Below, piece by piece: positions 58,283 through 64,000 of a stretch of DNA of 64,000 bases. Source of the DNA: Gordonia sp. OPL2. Its GTDB lineage: Bacteria; Actinomycetota; Actinomycetes; Mycobacteriales; Mycobacteriaceae. The position numbers were made by a program, and so were the translations under genes. Location of the stretch: positions 1 through 64,000 of the forward strand of contig NZ_RKME01000024.1 in NCBI RefSeq assembly GCF_003797825.1. Reading direction: 5' to 3'. Numbering within the stretch: the first letter of the stretch is position 1; every line of letters begins with the position of its first letter. Below the pieces are notes generated by a model, which saw only the letters and a list, made by a program, of their open reading frames with translations, made no database searches and had not been told where the DNA came from.

Positions 58283-59743
58283 GTGGCCGTCGAACTGACC
58301 CACAAGCAGGCCCTCAACCGCGAGAAGGACATCCAGGACGAGCTGGAGCGTCTGAAGGCCAAGACCGACAAGACCGCCGAGGATCACGCCGCGGTGCCCA
58401 AGCTCCTCGCCGAGTTCCGCGACGTCCACGCTCACCGTCTCGACCTCGAGCACGACGCCGCGCTCGCCGAGATCCGCTCCGCAGCGACCAGCGGCACGGA
58501 CTCGGAGACCCGGGACGACACCCGCGGCGGAGGCAGTGACGTCGACATCGTCGACACCACTCGCCATCGGGGTGCACCGAGCCTGGGCGGCAAGTACCGC
58601 AACCCGTGGGACACCTCGGAGGTGCGCTACGGCCAGGCAGGCACCGCCGACGAGCTGCGCCACCGCGCCGAGGACGCGATCGAGCGGATGCCGCACGCGT
58701 CGCAGAAGGTGCGTGAGGCGTCGGCCGGTTTCGTCGAGCGCGCCGGGGACGACACCCGCATGGCCGAGCTGGTGCTCGGCACCAGCAGCCCGGAGTACGC
58801 CAAGGCGTTCTTCAAGGTCGTGCGTGCACAGGGCCAGATGGCCGGACTCGAGGCCAGCGAGCAGCGCGCCCTGTCGCGGGCGATGTCGCTGACCGACGCC
58901 AACGGCGGCTTCGCGGTTCCGTTCCAGCTCGACCCCACGGTGATCCTCACCGCGGACGGCTCGTTCAACCAGGTTCGCCAGATCGCCCGCGTGGTGACCG
59001 CGACCGGCGATGTGTGGCACGGCATCTCCTCGGCGGGCGTCACCGGCTCGTGGGACGGGGAGGGCACCGAGGTGTCCGACGACTCGCCCACCCTGGCGCA
59101 GCCGGCCATCCCGATCCACAAGGGCGATGTGTTCGTCGCCCAGTCCTTCGAGGTCGAGGCCGACGCAGGCCTCGCGGGCGAGATCGCACGGATGATCGCG
59201 TTCGAGAAGGACAGCATGGAGTCGGTCGCGTTCGTGACCGGATCCGGATCGGGCCGCCCGACCGGCATCGTCACCGCACTCGCGGGCACGAGCTCGGTCA
59301 TCGCATCCACCACGACCGACACCTTCGCGGTGGGCGACGTGTACAAGCTCGACACCGCGCTGCCCGCCCGGTACGCCGCCAACGGCTCGTACCTCGGGCA
59401 CCGCGGGATCTACAACGCGATGCGCCAGTTCGACACCAACGGCGGTTCGGCCCTGTGGGGTCAGCTCGCCGAGGGCCGCAAGTCCGAGCTGCTCGGCCGC
59501 CCCGACTACATCGCGGAGGCGATGAAGTCGACCGTCACCGCGGCACAGGACAACCACGTCCTGGTGTTCGGCGACTTCTCGAACTACGTGATCGCCGACC
59601 GCATCGGCACCACGCTGTCGTACATCCCGCACCTGTTCGGCGCCAACGGCCGCCCGACCGGTCAGAGCGGCTGGTTCGCGTACTTCCGCGTCGGCGCCGA
59701 CTCGGTGAACGACGGCGCATTCCGGATGCTCAACGTCACGTAG
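58283..59743 (+). CDS. Major capsid protein (HK97 fold)
   Basis: The 486-residue product has an N-terminal coiled delta/scaffold region (ALNREKDIQDELERLKAK by position, residues about 10-95) rich in charge, then the HK97-type shell domain with GGFAVPFQLDPTVIL, PTLAQPAIPIHKGDVFVAQSFEVEAD and LLGRPDYIAEAMKS. The GTG start follows an AAGGAG site. It follows the protease, the normal order. Cleavage of the delta region by the protease is expected. The N-terminal region is long for the family. Confidence 0.92.
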   Translation: MAVELTHKQALNREKDIQDELERLKAKTDKTAEDHAAVPKLLAEFRDVHAHRLDLEHDAALAEIRSAATSGTDSETRDDTRGGGSDVDIVDTTRHRGAPSLGGKYRNPWDTSEVRYGQAGTADELRHRAEDAIERMPHASQKVREASAGFVERAGDDTRMAELVLGTSSPEYAKAFFKVVRAQGQMAGLEASEQRALSRAMSLTDANGGFAVPFQLDPTVILTADGSFNQVRQIARVVTATGDVWHGISSAGVTGSWDGEGTEVSDDSPTLAQPAIPIHKGDVFVAQSFEVEADAGLAGEIARMIAFEKDSMESVAFVTGSGSGRPTGIVTALAGTSSVIASTTTDTFAVGDVYKLDTALPARYAANGSYLGHRGIYNAMRQFDTNGGSALWGQLAEGRKSELLGRPDYIAEAMKSTVTAAQDNHVLVFGDFSNYVIADRIGTTLSYIPHLFGANGRPTGQSGWFAYFRVGADSVNDGAFRMLNVT

Positions 59744-59764
59744 TCCCGCCCACCCAGTTCGTCT

Positions 59765-59794
59765 GAAGGGGTCCAGGTTCGCCTGGGCCCCTTC
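59765..59794. terminator. Strong stem-loop after the capsid gene
   Basis: GAAGGGGTCCAGG and CCTGGGCCCCTTC form a 13-base stem with one G-T wobble and a TTCG tetraloop. It lies 22 bases after the capsid stop. No T-run follows, so it may reduce transcription downstream or stabilise the capsid message instead of ending transcription. Confidence 0.65.
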
Positions 59795-59839
59795 GGCGTT
59801 CCACCACCCCGATCACTCTTCTCTGAAGGAGGTCTCCCG

Positions 59840-60223
59840 ATGCCGTTCCGCTGCATCAACGCATTCCAGTACGGGGAAGCCCTGTACGCAGGCGGTCAGC
59901 TCGTCGACGACGGCGACCCGATCCTCGACACCCACTCCGCGCACTTCGCGCGCGTGGCGATCCCGGTGGCGCCCGGCATCGAGACCGCCTCCACCGATCT
60001 GCCCAAGCCGGTCGCGACCGCGCCGGTCGGCGCAGACGCCAACCCGACGCCCACCACGGACACCGGCACCAGCAGCAATGCACCTGCCGATCCGACGGCG
60101 GCCGAGGCCGGCAAAGCCGCCGAGGAGGCCGCGGCGAGCGCAGCGAAACCCGCCGATGGCGCCAAGGCCGCGACCCCGAAGTCGCCACGGACGCCACGCA
60201 GTGGGGGCAAGTCCGGTGCGTGA
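59840..60223 (+). CDS. Head protein with Ala/Pro-rich tail
   Basis: The 127-residue product has a compact N-terminus (FRCINAFQYGEALYAGG, residues 3-19) and then a low-complexity Ala/Pro/Thr/Lys tail. In this position after the capsid gene it resembles head decoration or minor head proteins, but no family is certain. GAAGGAGG precedes the ATG. Confidence 0.6.
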   Translation: MPFRCINAFQYGEALYAGGQLVDDGDPILDTHSAHFARVAIPVAPGIETASTDLPKPVATAPVGADANPTPTTDTGTSSNAPADPTAAEAGKAAEEAAASAAKPADGAKAATPKSPRTPRSGGKSGA

Positions 60224-60629
60224 GTCGCTGTACAACCGCTGCTTGACTCGGGCGGCGCTGCCGATCGCCGTGCGCACCAATGGCACCGCGAACGGCACCA
60301 CCGTCGACCTCGGCGTGTACGGCAACGACTTCCGAGCCGTCCTGTTCATCGTCACCGCTGCGACGATCACCGACGGGTCGCACGCGATCACGATGCAGGA
60401 ATCCGACGACGGGACGACCTGGCGCGCAGTCCCGGCCACGAAGCGCCTCGGTGCACTCCCGACGATCGTCGCCGCCAATGACGACGCGATCTTCGAGTTC
60501 GGCTACGTCGTCGGCACAGCGCAATTCGTGCGACTGGTCGCGACCACGTCCGGCGCGACCGGCGGCGGCGAGTACGGCGCAGTGGCCGTCCTTGCGGAAG
60601 CCTCGAGCACCCCGGTGGCGCGGGCGTGA
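60216..60629 (+). CDS. Hypothetical head or decoration protein, 137 residues
   Basis: The product is beta-rich (RTNGTANGTTVDLGVYGNDFRAVLFIVTAATI by position), with a GGGEYGAVAVLAEA end. The GTG at 60216 overlaps the preceding stop by 8 bases. It may be a decoration or connector protein by position; no family is certain. Confidence 0.58.
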   Translation: MRESLYNRCLTRAALPIAVRTNGTANGTTVDLGVYGNDFRAVLFIVTAATITDGSHAITMQESDDGTTWRAVPATKRLGALPTIVAANDDAIFEFGYVVGTAQFVRLVATTSGATGGGEYGAVAVLAEASSTPVARA

Positions 60630-61153
60630 TCGACTTCTCGGCCTACGACCTGCTCATCCCCGAGGATGACGACCGGCTCGCCGATCTCGACCTCGGCGAG
60701 CTGGAGGCGGTCTGCGATGCCATCCGCAACTGGTGCGGGTGGCATGTCGCGCCGGAGGTGACCGAGACCCTCACGCTCGACCAGATCGGCCATCGCGTCC
60801 TCACCCTGCCGTCGCTGCACGTGACCGAGGTCGCCGCGGTGACCGACGCCGACGGTCGGGCGATCACCGATTTCGAATGGCGCGATATCGGACAGCTGAA
60901 GCGCCGCAATGGATGGCCCGTCGGCTATCGCGCGGTCAAGGTGACACTGACCCACGGGTTCGCCACAGTGCCGCCCGAGATTGTCAGCGTCGCAATCCAC
61001 ATGCTCGAAGAGCGCGCCGACGCCGCCGACCACGCCGGCAACATCAAGACCGCCCAGCTCGATGGCGCAGCGATCACCTACGACTCGACGGCGACGGCGT
61101 TGATGCGTGACCTCGACACCTACAGCCACGCGATCGGCCGGTATCGGCTGTGA
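60626..61153 (+). CDS. Head-tail connector protein (gp6-like)
   Basis: The 175-residue product has the pattern of HK97 gp6-type connectors: a helix LEAVCDAIRNWCGWHVAPEVTETL by position near the N-terminus, a central strand region and a final helix. It bridges portal and tail. The GTG start overlaps the preceding stop by 4 bases. Confidence 0.75.
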   Translation: MIDFSAYDLLIPEDDDRLADLDLGELEAVCDAIRNWCGWHVAPEVTETLTLDQIGHRVLTLPSLHVTEVAAVTDADGRAITDFEWRDIGQLKRRNGWPVGYRAVKVTLTHGFATVPPEIVSVAIHMLEERADAADHAGNIKTAQLDGAAITYDSTATALMRDLDTYSHAIGRYRL

Positions 61154-61491
61154 GTCGCCGCGACCCGATGGCGCGGTTCTACACCTGGCCGCTGATTGTC
61201 GAACGCAAGACCGGCACCGATCAGCGCGGCAACGCGGTGCTGGCGCCACCGGTGACGATCAAGGCGAAGATCCGCATGGTCTCCGAGGTCGTCACGACCA
61301 CCGACGGCAAAGAGGTCACCACGGTGGCCACCGCGTCGATGTCAGCCGACACACCGGTCATTCCGACCGGGTCGCGCGTCACCCTGCCCGAGGAGTTGTC
61401 CTCGGCGCGCAAAGGTCACGTCGCCGCCGAAGGGTTGCACGACCTTCGCATCCCGCGGACGCCTCGGTTCTACCAGATCCAGATCGCCTAG
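61150..61491 (+). CDS. Head closure / head-tail stopper-like protein
   Basis: The 113-residue beta-rich product (FYTWPLIVERKTGTDQRGNAVL by position) is in the place of the phage stopper between connector and tail-completion genes. The sequence is not decisive. The GTG start overlaps the connector stop. Confidence 0.6.
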   Translation: MSRRDPMARFYTWPLIVERKTGTDQRGNAVLAPPVTIKAKIRMVSEVVTTTDGKEVTTVATASMSADTPVIPTGSRVTLPEELSSARKGHVAAEGLHDLRIPRTPRFYQIQIA

Positions 61492-61501
61492 GAGGTCCGT
61501 G

Positions 61502-61834
61502 ATGGGTATGCGTGGCCACTGGCCAGAGCCCGAAGAGGCAGCAGCAGCACGCAAGTCGGCGGCACGTCGCGCGGGCGAGCGACTGCTGGACGACGCACGC
61601 GACCGGGCGCCCGAGTTGACCGGCGAGCTGAAGGACTCGGGCGAGATGACCGAGCTCGACGACGACGCGGCGCGGGTCTCTTTCACCGCGCCCCACGCGA
61701 TGCGCCAGCACTACCTCGATTACGAGCATCCGCGCGGCGGCGAGCGGTTCTTCCTGCTCAATGCGTCCGAGGAGATCGGCCCTCAGCTCGGTCAGATCCT
61801 GGCCGACGAGTTGCGGACGAAGCTGGGCGGCTGA
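61502..61834 (+). CDS. HK97 gp10-like tail completion protein
   Basis: The 110-residue product has an N-terminal charged stretch and a C-terminal domain with LNASEEIGPQLGQILADEL, as in HK97 gp10-type proteins. The ATG at 61502 is chosen because it stands at good distance from AGGAGG; a GTG three bases earlier is too close. It overlaps the next gene by one base. Confidence 0.68.
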   Translation: MGMRGHWPEPEEAAAARKSAARRAGERLLDDARDRAPELTGELKDSGEMTELDDDAARVSFTAPHAMRQHYLDYEHPRGGERFFLLNASEEIGPQLGQILADELRTKLGG

Positions 61835-62280
61835 TGCGCCAGCCCACGAGCTCCGAGGTGATCGCCGCCTTGGGGCAGTATCTCGCTGGTCGGAACATGG
61901 TGCGTTACAGCGCAACCTACGAGGGCGACGATCCGATGCCCGCGTTCATCGACGGGTTGCTGCCGCCCGATCCCGACACCGTCGTCGCCGCGACGATCGT
62001 CCGCGATGACCGCGAGCGCGACCTCGACAACCCGGACATCGACGTCCGGCTGCGCTTTCGCGCTGCGGCCGGCGCCGATCGAACCGCGGACGACATCGCC
62101 GACGTGCACTTCTTCGTGCTGCACGTCCCCGATCACGTTGTCCGCAAAGAAGTGTGGCCCGGCGGCGTCCGGGTCCTTGATGTCCGCCGGGTCGTGCGGG
62201 CGCCGTCCTTCCAGGACGCAAACGGTCGCACCGTGCGTGCCGACGACTACCGGATAACCCTCAACCCGAAGGAGCAATGA
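61834..62280 (+). CDS. Tail terminator-like protein
   Basis: The 148-residue product lies between the gp10-like and major tail genes, the place of the tail terminator. It is alpha/beta with a helix near the start and a beta-rich body (DIDVRLRFRAAAG, FFVLHVPDHVV). The family is not certain. It overlaps both neighbours by one base. Confidence 0.62.
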   Translation: MRQPTSSEVIAALGQYLAGRNMVRYSATYEGDDPMPAFIDGLLPPDPDTVVAATIVRDDRERDLDNPDIDVRLRFRAAAGADRTADDIADVHFFVLHVPDHVVRKEVWPGGVRVLDVRRVVRAPSFQDANGRTVRADDYRITLNPKEQ

Positions 62281-63086
62281 TGTCTGTACTCGCACCACCG
62301 GACACCTCGGATCTGGACGCCACACTCGCCCGGAATTGGGCGGTCCTGACCAAGGCCAAGTCGTCGGACCCGTGGACCCCGGTCAAGTGCCTGACGACCG
62401 TCACGCCCAACATGGGCGACAAGCAGCGCCAGGACGCCGGCGACTTCCACAGCGGCGCCTACACCGCGCAGATCGCGACCGAGGCGTCGTGGTCGATCGA
62501 GCTGGGCCTGCAGCTCAAGCTCGACCCCGGCACCGATCTGCCCGACCCCGGCCAGGAGATCCTGCGCGACAAGATGGGCAAGCTCGGCGGCGAAGAGCTG
62601 GTCTACATCTGGATCTACCGCACCGACGGCCGCCCGGAAAGCTACCAGGGCCGCGCGGGCGTCACCTTCCAGTACGCCTCGGGCGACAAGGCGGCACTGT
62701 TCGGCGGCACCGTCCAGCTCACCGGCTACGGCGCCTACTCGCAGCCGGCGAAGCCGACCGACGTCGCGGTCAACGAGGTGCAGCGCATCGAGATCATCTC
62801 CGCGCCTACCACGTTCAAGCTGAAGTTCCTCGGCGCCGAGACGGGCAGCCTGACGATCGCCTCGCTCGACGCCGCAACATTGCAGACCGCGATCACGGGG
62901 CTGGCGGGTGTCGGGTCGGGCAACGCGGTGGTCACCGGCACCAACTCGGCCGGCTACAACGTCACCTTCCAGGGCGCGCTCGCCGGGATCGACGTCCCGA
63001 CGCTGAAGGTGTCGGCCATGGTCGGAGGCACCAGCCCCGAGATTGACATCTCGGTGGTCACCGAGGGTCACGCGGCCGCGGCCTGA
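62280..63086 (+). CDS. Major tail protein
   Basis: The 268-residue product has an N-terminal domain with NWAVLTKAKSSDPWTPVKCLTTVTP by position and GASYTAQIATEASW-like beta strands, and a C-terminal beta-sandwich-like extension (about 165-268) that resembles Ig-like domains. The length and position fit the tail tube protein. The ATG at 62280 is preferred over 62277 because GAAGGAG stands at better distance. Confidence 0.82.
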   Translation: MSVLAPPDTSDLDATLARNWAVLTKAKSSDPWTPVKCLTTVTPNMGDKQRQDAGDFHSGAYTAQIATEASWSIELGLQLKLDPGTDLPDPGQEILRDKMGKLGGEELVYIWIYRTDGRPESYQGRAGVTFQYASGDKAALFGGTVQLTGYGAYSQPAKPTDVAVNEVQRIEIISAPTTFKLKFLGAETGSLTIASLDAATLQTAITGLAGVGSGNAVVTGTNSAGYNVTFQGALAGIDVPTLKVSAMVGGTSPEIDISVVTEGHAAAA

Positions 63087-63089
63087 TCT

Positions 63090-63800
63090 GTGTCCGACCA
63101 GTTCGATGAGTGGCTCGACTCCGGGCTCGTGCTCCCCATCCGGGGTCACGAGTTCCGGGTCGAGCCGCCCTCGGCGATGACGATCCTGTGTCTGCATCGC
63201 CGCCTGATCTCCGAGAAGATCAACGACGCCACCGAGCGTGAGGACATCCGCGCCGTCCTCGGCCCGACGTGGCAGAAGATGTGCGACGCAGGCATTCCCG
63301 ACTCGATGGCCATGCACGCCGGGCGCACCGCGGTCATGAAGTACCTCGACGACGCCGAGGCCGCGATCGGCGTGTGGAACTTCGAGGCGCCGACGGAGCC
63401 TGAGCGTGAGCCGGAGAAGCGCGGCCCCTCGATCTACGGCGTCGACCCCGACGACAGCATCGATCCACCCGGCACCATCAGTGACCTCGATCCTGGCGGC
63501 GGCCCGTACATGCCCGACGTCGGCATGCGCGTGTGGGCCTACCCGCCCCAGTACGCCCCCGCCTACCGCGAGCAGGAAGTGGCCGAACAGCAGGCAGCCA
63601 ACACCGCCAGCTGGACAGACATCTTCCACGCCTGGGATGCGATCGAGATCGACTTCCAGATCCTCTGCCAACGCGATCTGACACCCGAACTCCTCGAGGC
63701 GAAGTCGTGGCGCTGGTTCGCCGTTCGCCTCTCCCGCATCCTCGGCGACCGCTCGACGCTGTCGTCGCAGTACATCAGCTCACGAAAGGCAGACCAGTAG
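63090..63800 (+). CDS. Tail assembly chaperone-like protein
   Basis: The 236-residue product opens with SGLVLPIRGHEFRVEPPSAMTILCLHRRL by position (residues 11-39), which resembles the G-type tail chaperones that precede the tape measure. The C-terminal part has LTPELLEAKSWRWFAVRLSRIL, typical of the T extension normally reached by frameshift. Here both are in one frame. The GTG start lies 4 bases after the major tail gene. Confidence 0.7.
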   Translation: MSDQFDEWLDSGLVLPIRGHEFRVEPPSAMTILCLHRRLISEKINDATEREDIRAVLGPTWQKMCDAGIPDSMAMHAGRTAVMKYLDDAEAAIGVWNFEAPTEPEREPEKRGPSIYGVDPDDSIDPPGTISDLDPGGGPYMPDVGMRVWAYPPQYAPAYREQEVAEQQAANTASWTDIFHAWDAIEIDFQILCQRDLTPELLEAKSWRWFAVRLSRILGDRSTLSSQYISSRKADQ

Positions 63801-64000
63801 ATGGCAACACACCTCGACGACCTCGCGTCTCACTACGATCCGGATCTGCTGCTGCCCATCGACGGTGTGCTCTACCGGATTCCGGCACCGTCGATCGGTG
63901 AGGCCGACCGTCTGCGGCCGAAGCTGTGGGGAGCCGAGGCGCGCGTGTTCGGCCCCGACGAGGAGTGGGCCGAGTGCATCAAGATCCTCGGCACCGCCTA
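63801..64000 (+). CDS. Second tail assembly chaperone-like protein, partial at window end
   Basis: The first 66 residues are visible and run into the window end. They begin MATHLDDLASHYDPDLLLPIDG and continue VLYRIPAPSIGEADRL, a form close to the start of the preceding gene (LPI-G-x-x-[YF]R-[IV]). It starts at the base after the preceding stop. Whether it has a frameshift extension cannot be seen. Confidence 0.65.
   Translation, partial: MATHLDDLASHYDPDLLLPIDGVLYRIPAPSIGEADRLRPKLWGAEARVFGPDEEWAECIKILGTA

Noticed and set aside
1..64000. Insertion sequences or transposases
   Set aside because: I found no transposase-like frame or terminal repeats with target duplication; the only mobile element is the prophage.
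34690..64000. Integrase gene within the window
   Set aside because: No tyrosine or serine recombinase motif is visible on either strand; it is expected at the right end of the prophage, outside the window.

Overview
The window is high-GC actinobacterial chromosome followed by a prophage. ATG/GTG/TTG starts, SipW-type exported proteins, a mycofactocin-type SDR, MMPL and PucR families and a mycobacterial-type SOS box point to the Mycobacteriales (Gordonia, Williamsia or Rhodococcus relatives). Gordonia is my best guess from general resemblance; nothing here proves the genus.

Layout, host part (1-34,655). A leftward cluster (105-4909) holds three TasA/CalY-like exported proteins, two SipW-type signal peptidases and a secreted beta-propeller. 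Next come a TetR regulator with a rightward Baeyer-Villiger monooxygenase / GMC oxidoreductase / acetoacetate-decarboxylase-like operon (5286-9831), a mycofactocin-type SDR with a second TetR and an MMPL transporter (9884-13624), an AlkB-like dioxygenase under a LexA box (13780-14443), a secreted protein, an SDR, a membrane-bound adenylate cyclase, YceI, a Nudix hydrolase and a membrane protein. A catabolic block follows: acyl-CoA ligase, PucR regulator, aldehyde dehydrogenase and GMC oxidoreductase (20,481-26,865). After that are a STAS protein, a small ESX-like operon with a lipoprotein (27,495-30,082), a hydroxybutyrate-type SDR with an MHS transporter and its divergent LysR regulator (30,347-33,499), a Phe/Asp/Glu tRNA cluster, one small gene and tRNA-Lys.

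Prophage part (34,656-64,000, right end outside the window). The left attachment site lies in tRNA-Lys. A leftward HTH repressor ends inside the tRNA gene, so its last 12 codons are tRNA antisense. A divergent Cro-like gene starts a rightward early operon: small proteins, an exported protein, exonuclease plus RecT-like annealing protein, an HNH/cytosine methyltransferase pair, DUF5131, ASCH and DUF4326 proteins, a replication protein with internal iteron-like repeats, and a RuvC-like resolvase. After a non-coding segment with a perfect TATAAT and GC-rich palindromes (probable promoter and packaging region) come the late genes in HK97-like siphovirus order: small and large terminase, portal, protease, capsid, head-tail connectors, major tail protein and tail assembly chaperones. 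Lysis genes, tape measure, integrase and attR should lie beyond 64,000.

The most interesting system is the attachment-site/repressor arrangement. It matches the layout expected for integration-dependent immunity, in which integration itself determines which form of the repressor is made. Two opposed, apparently leaderless promoters share operator half-sites there.
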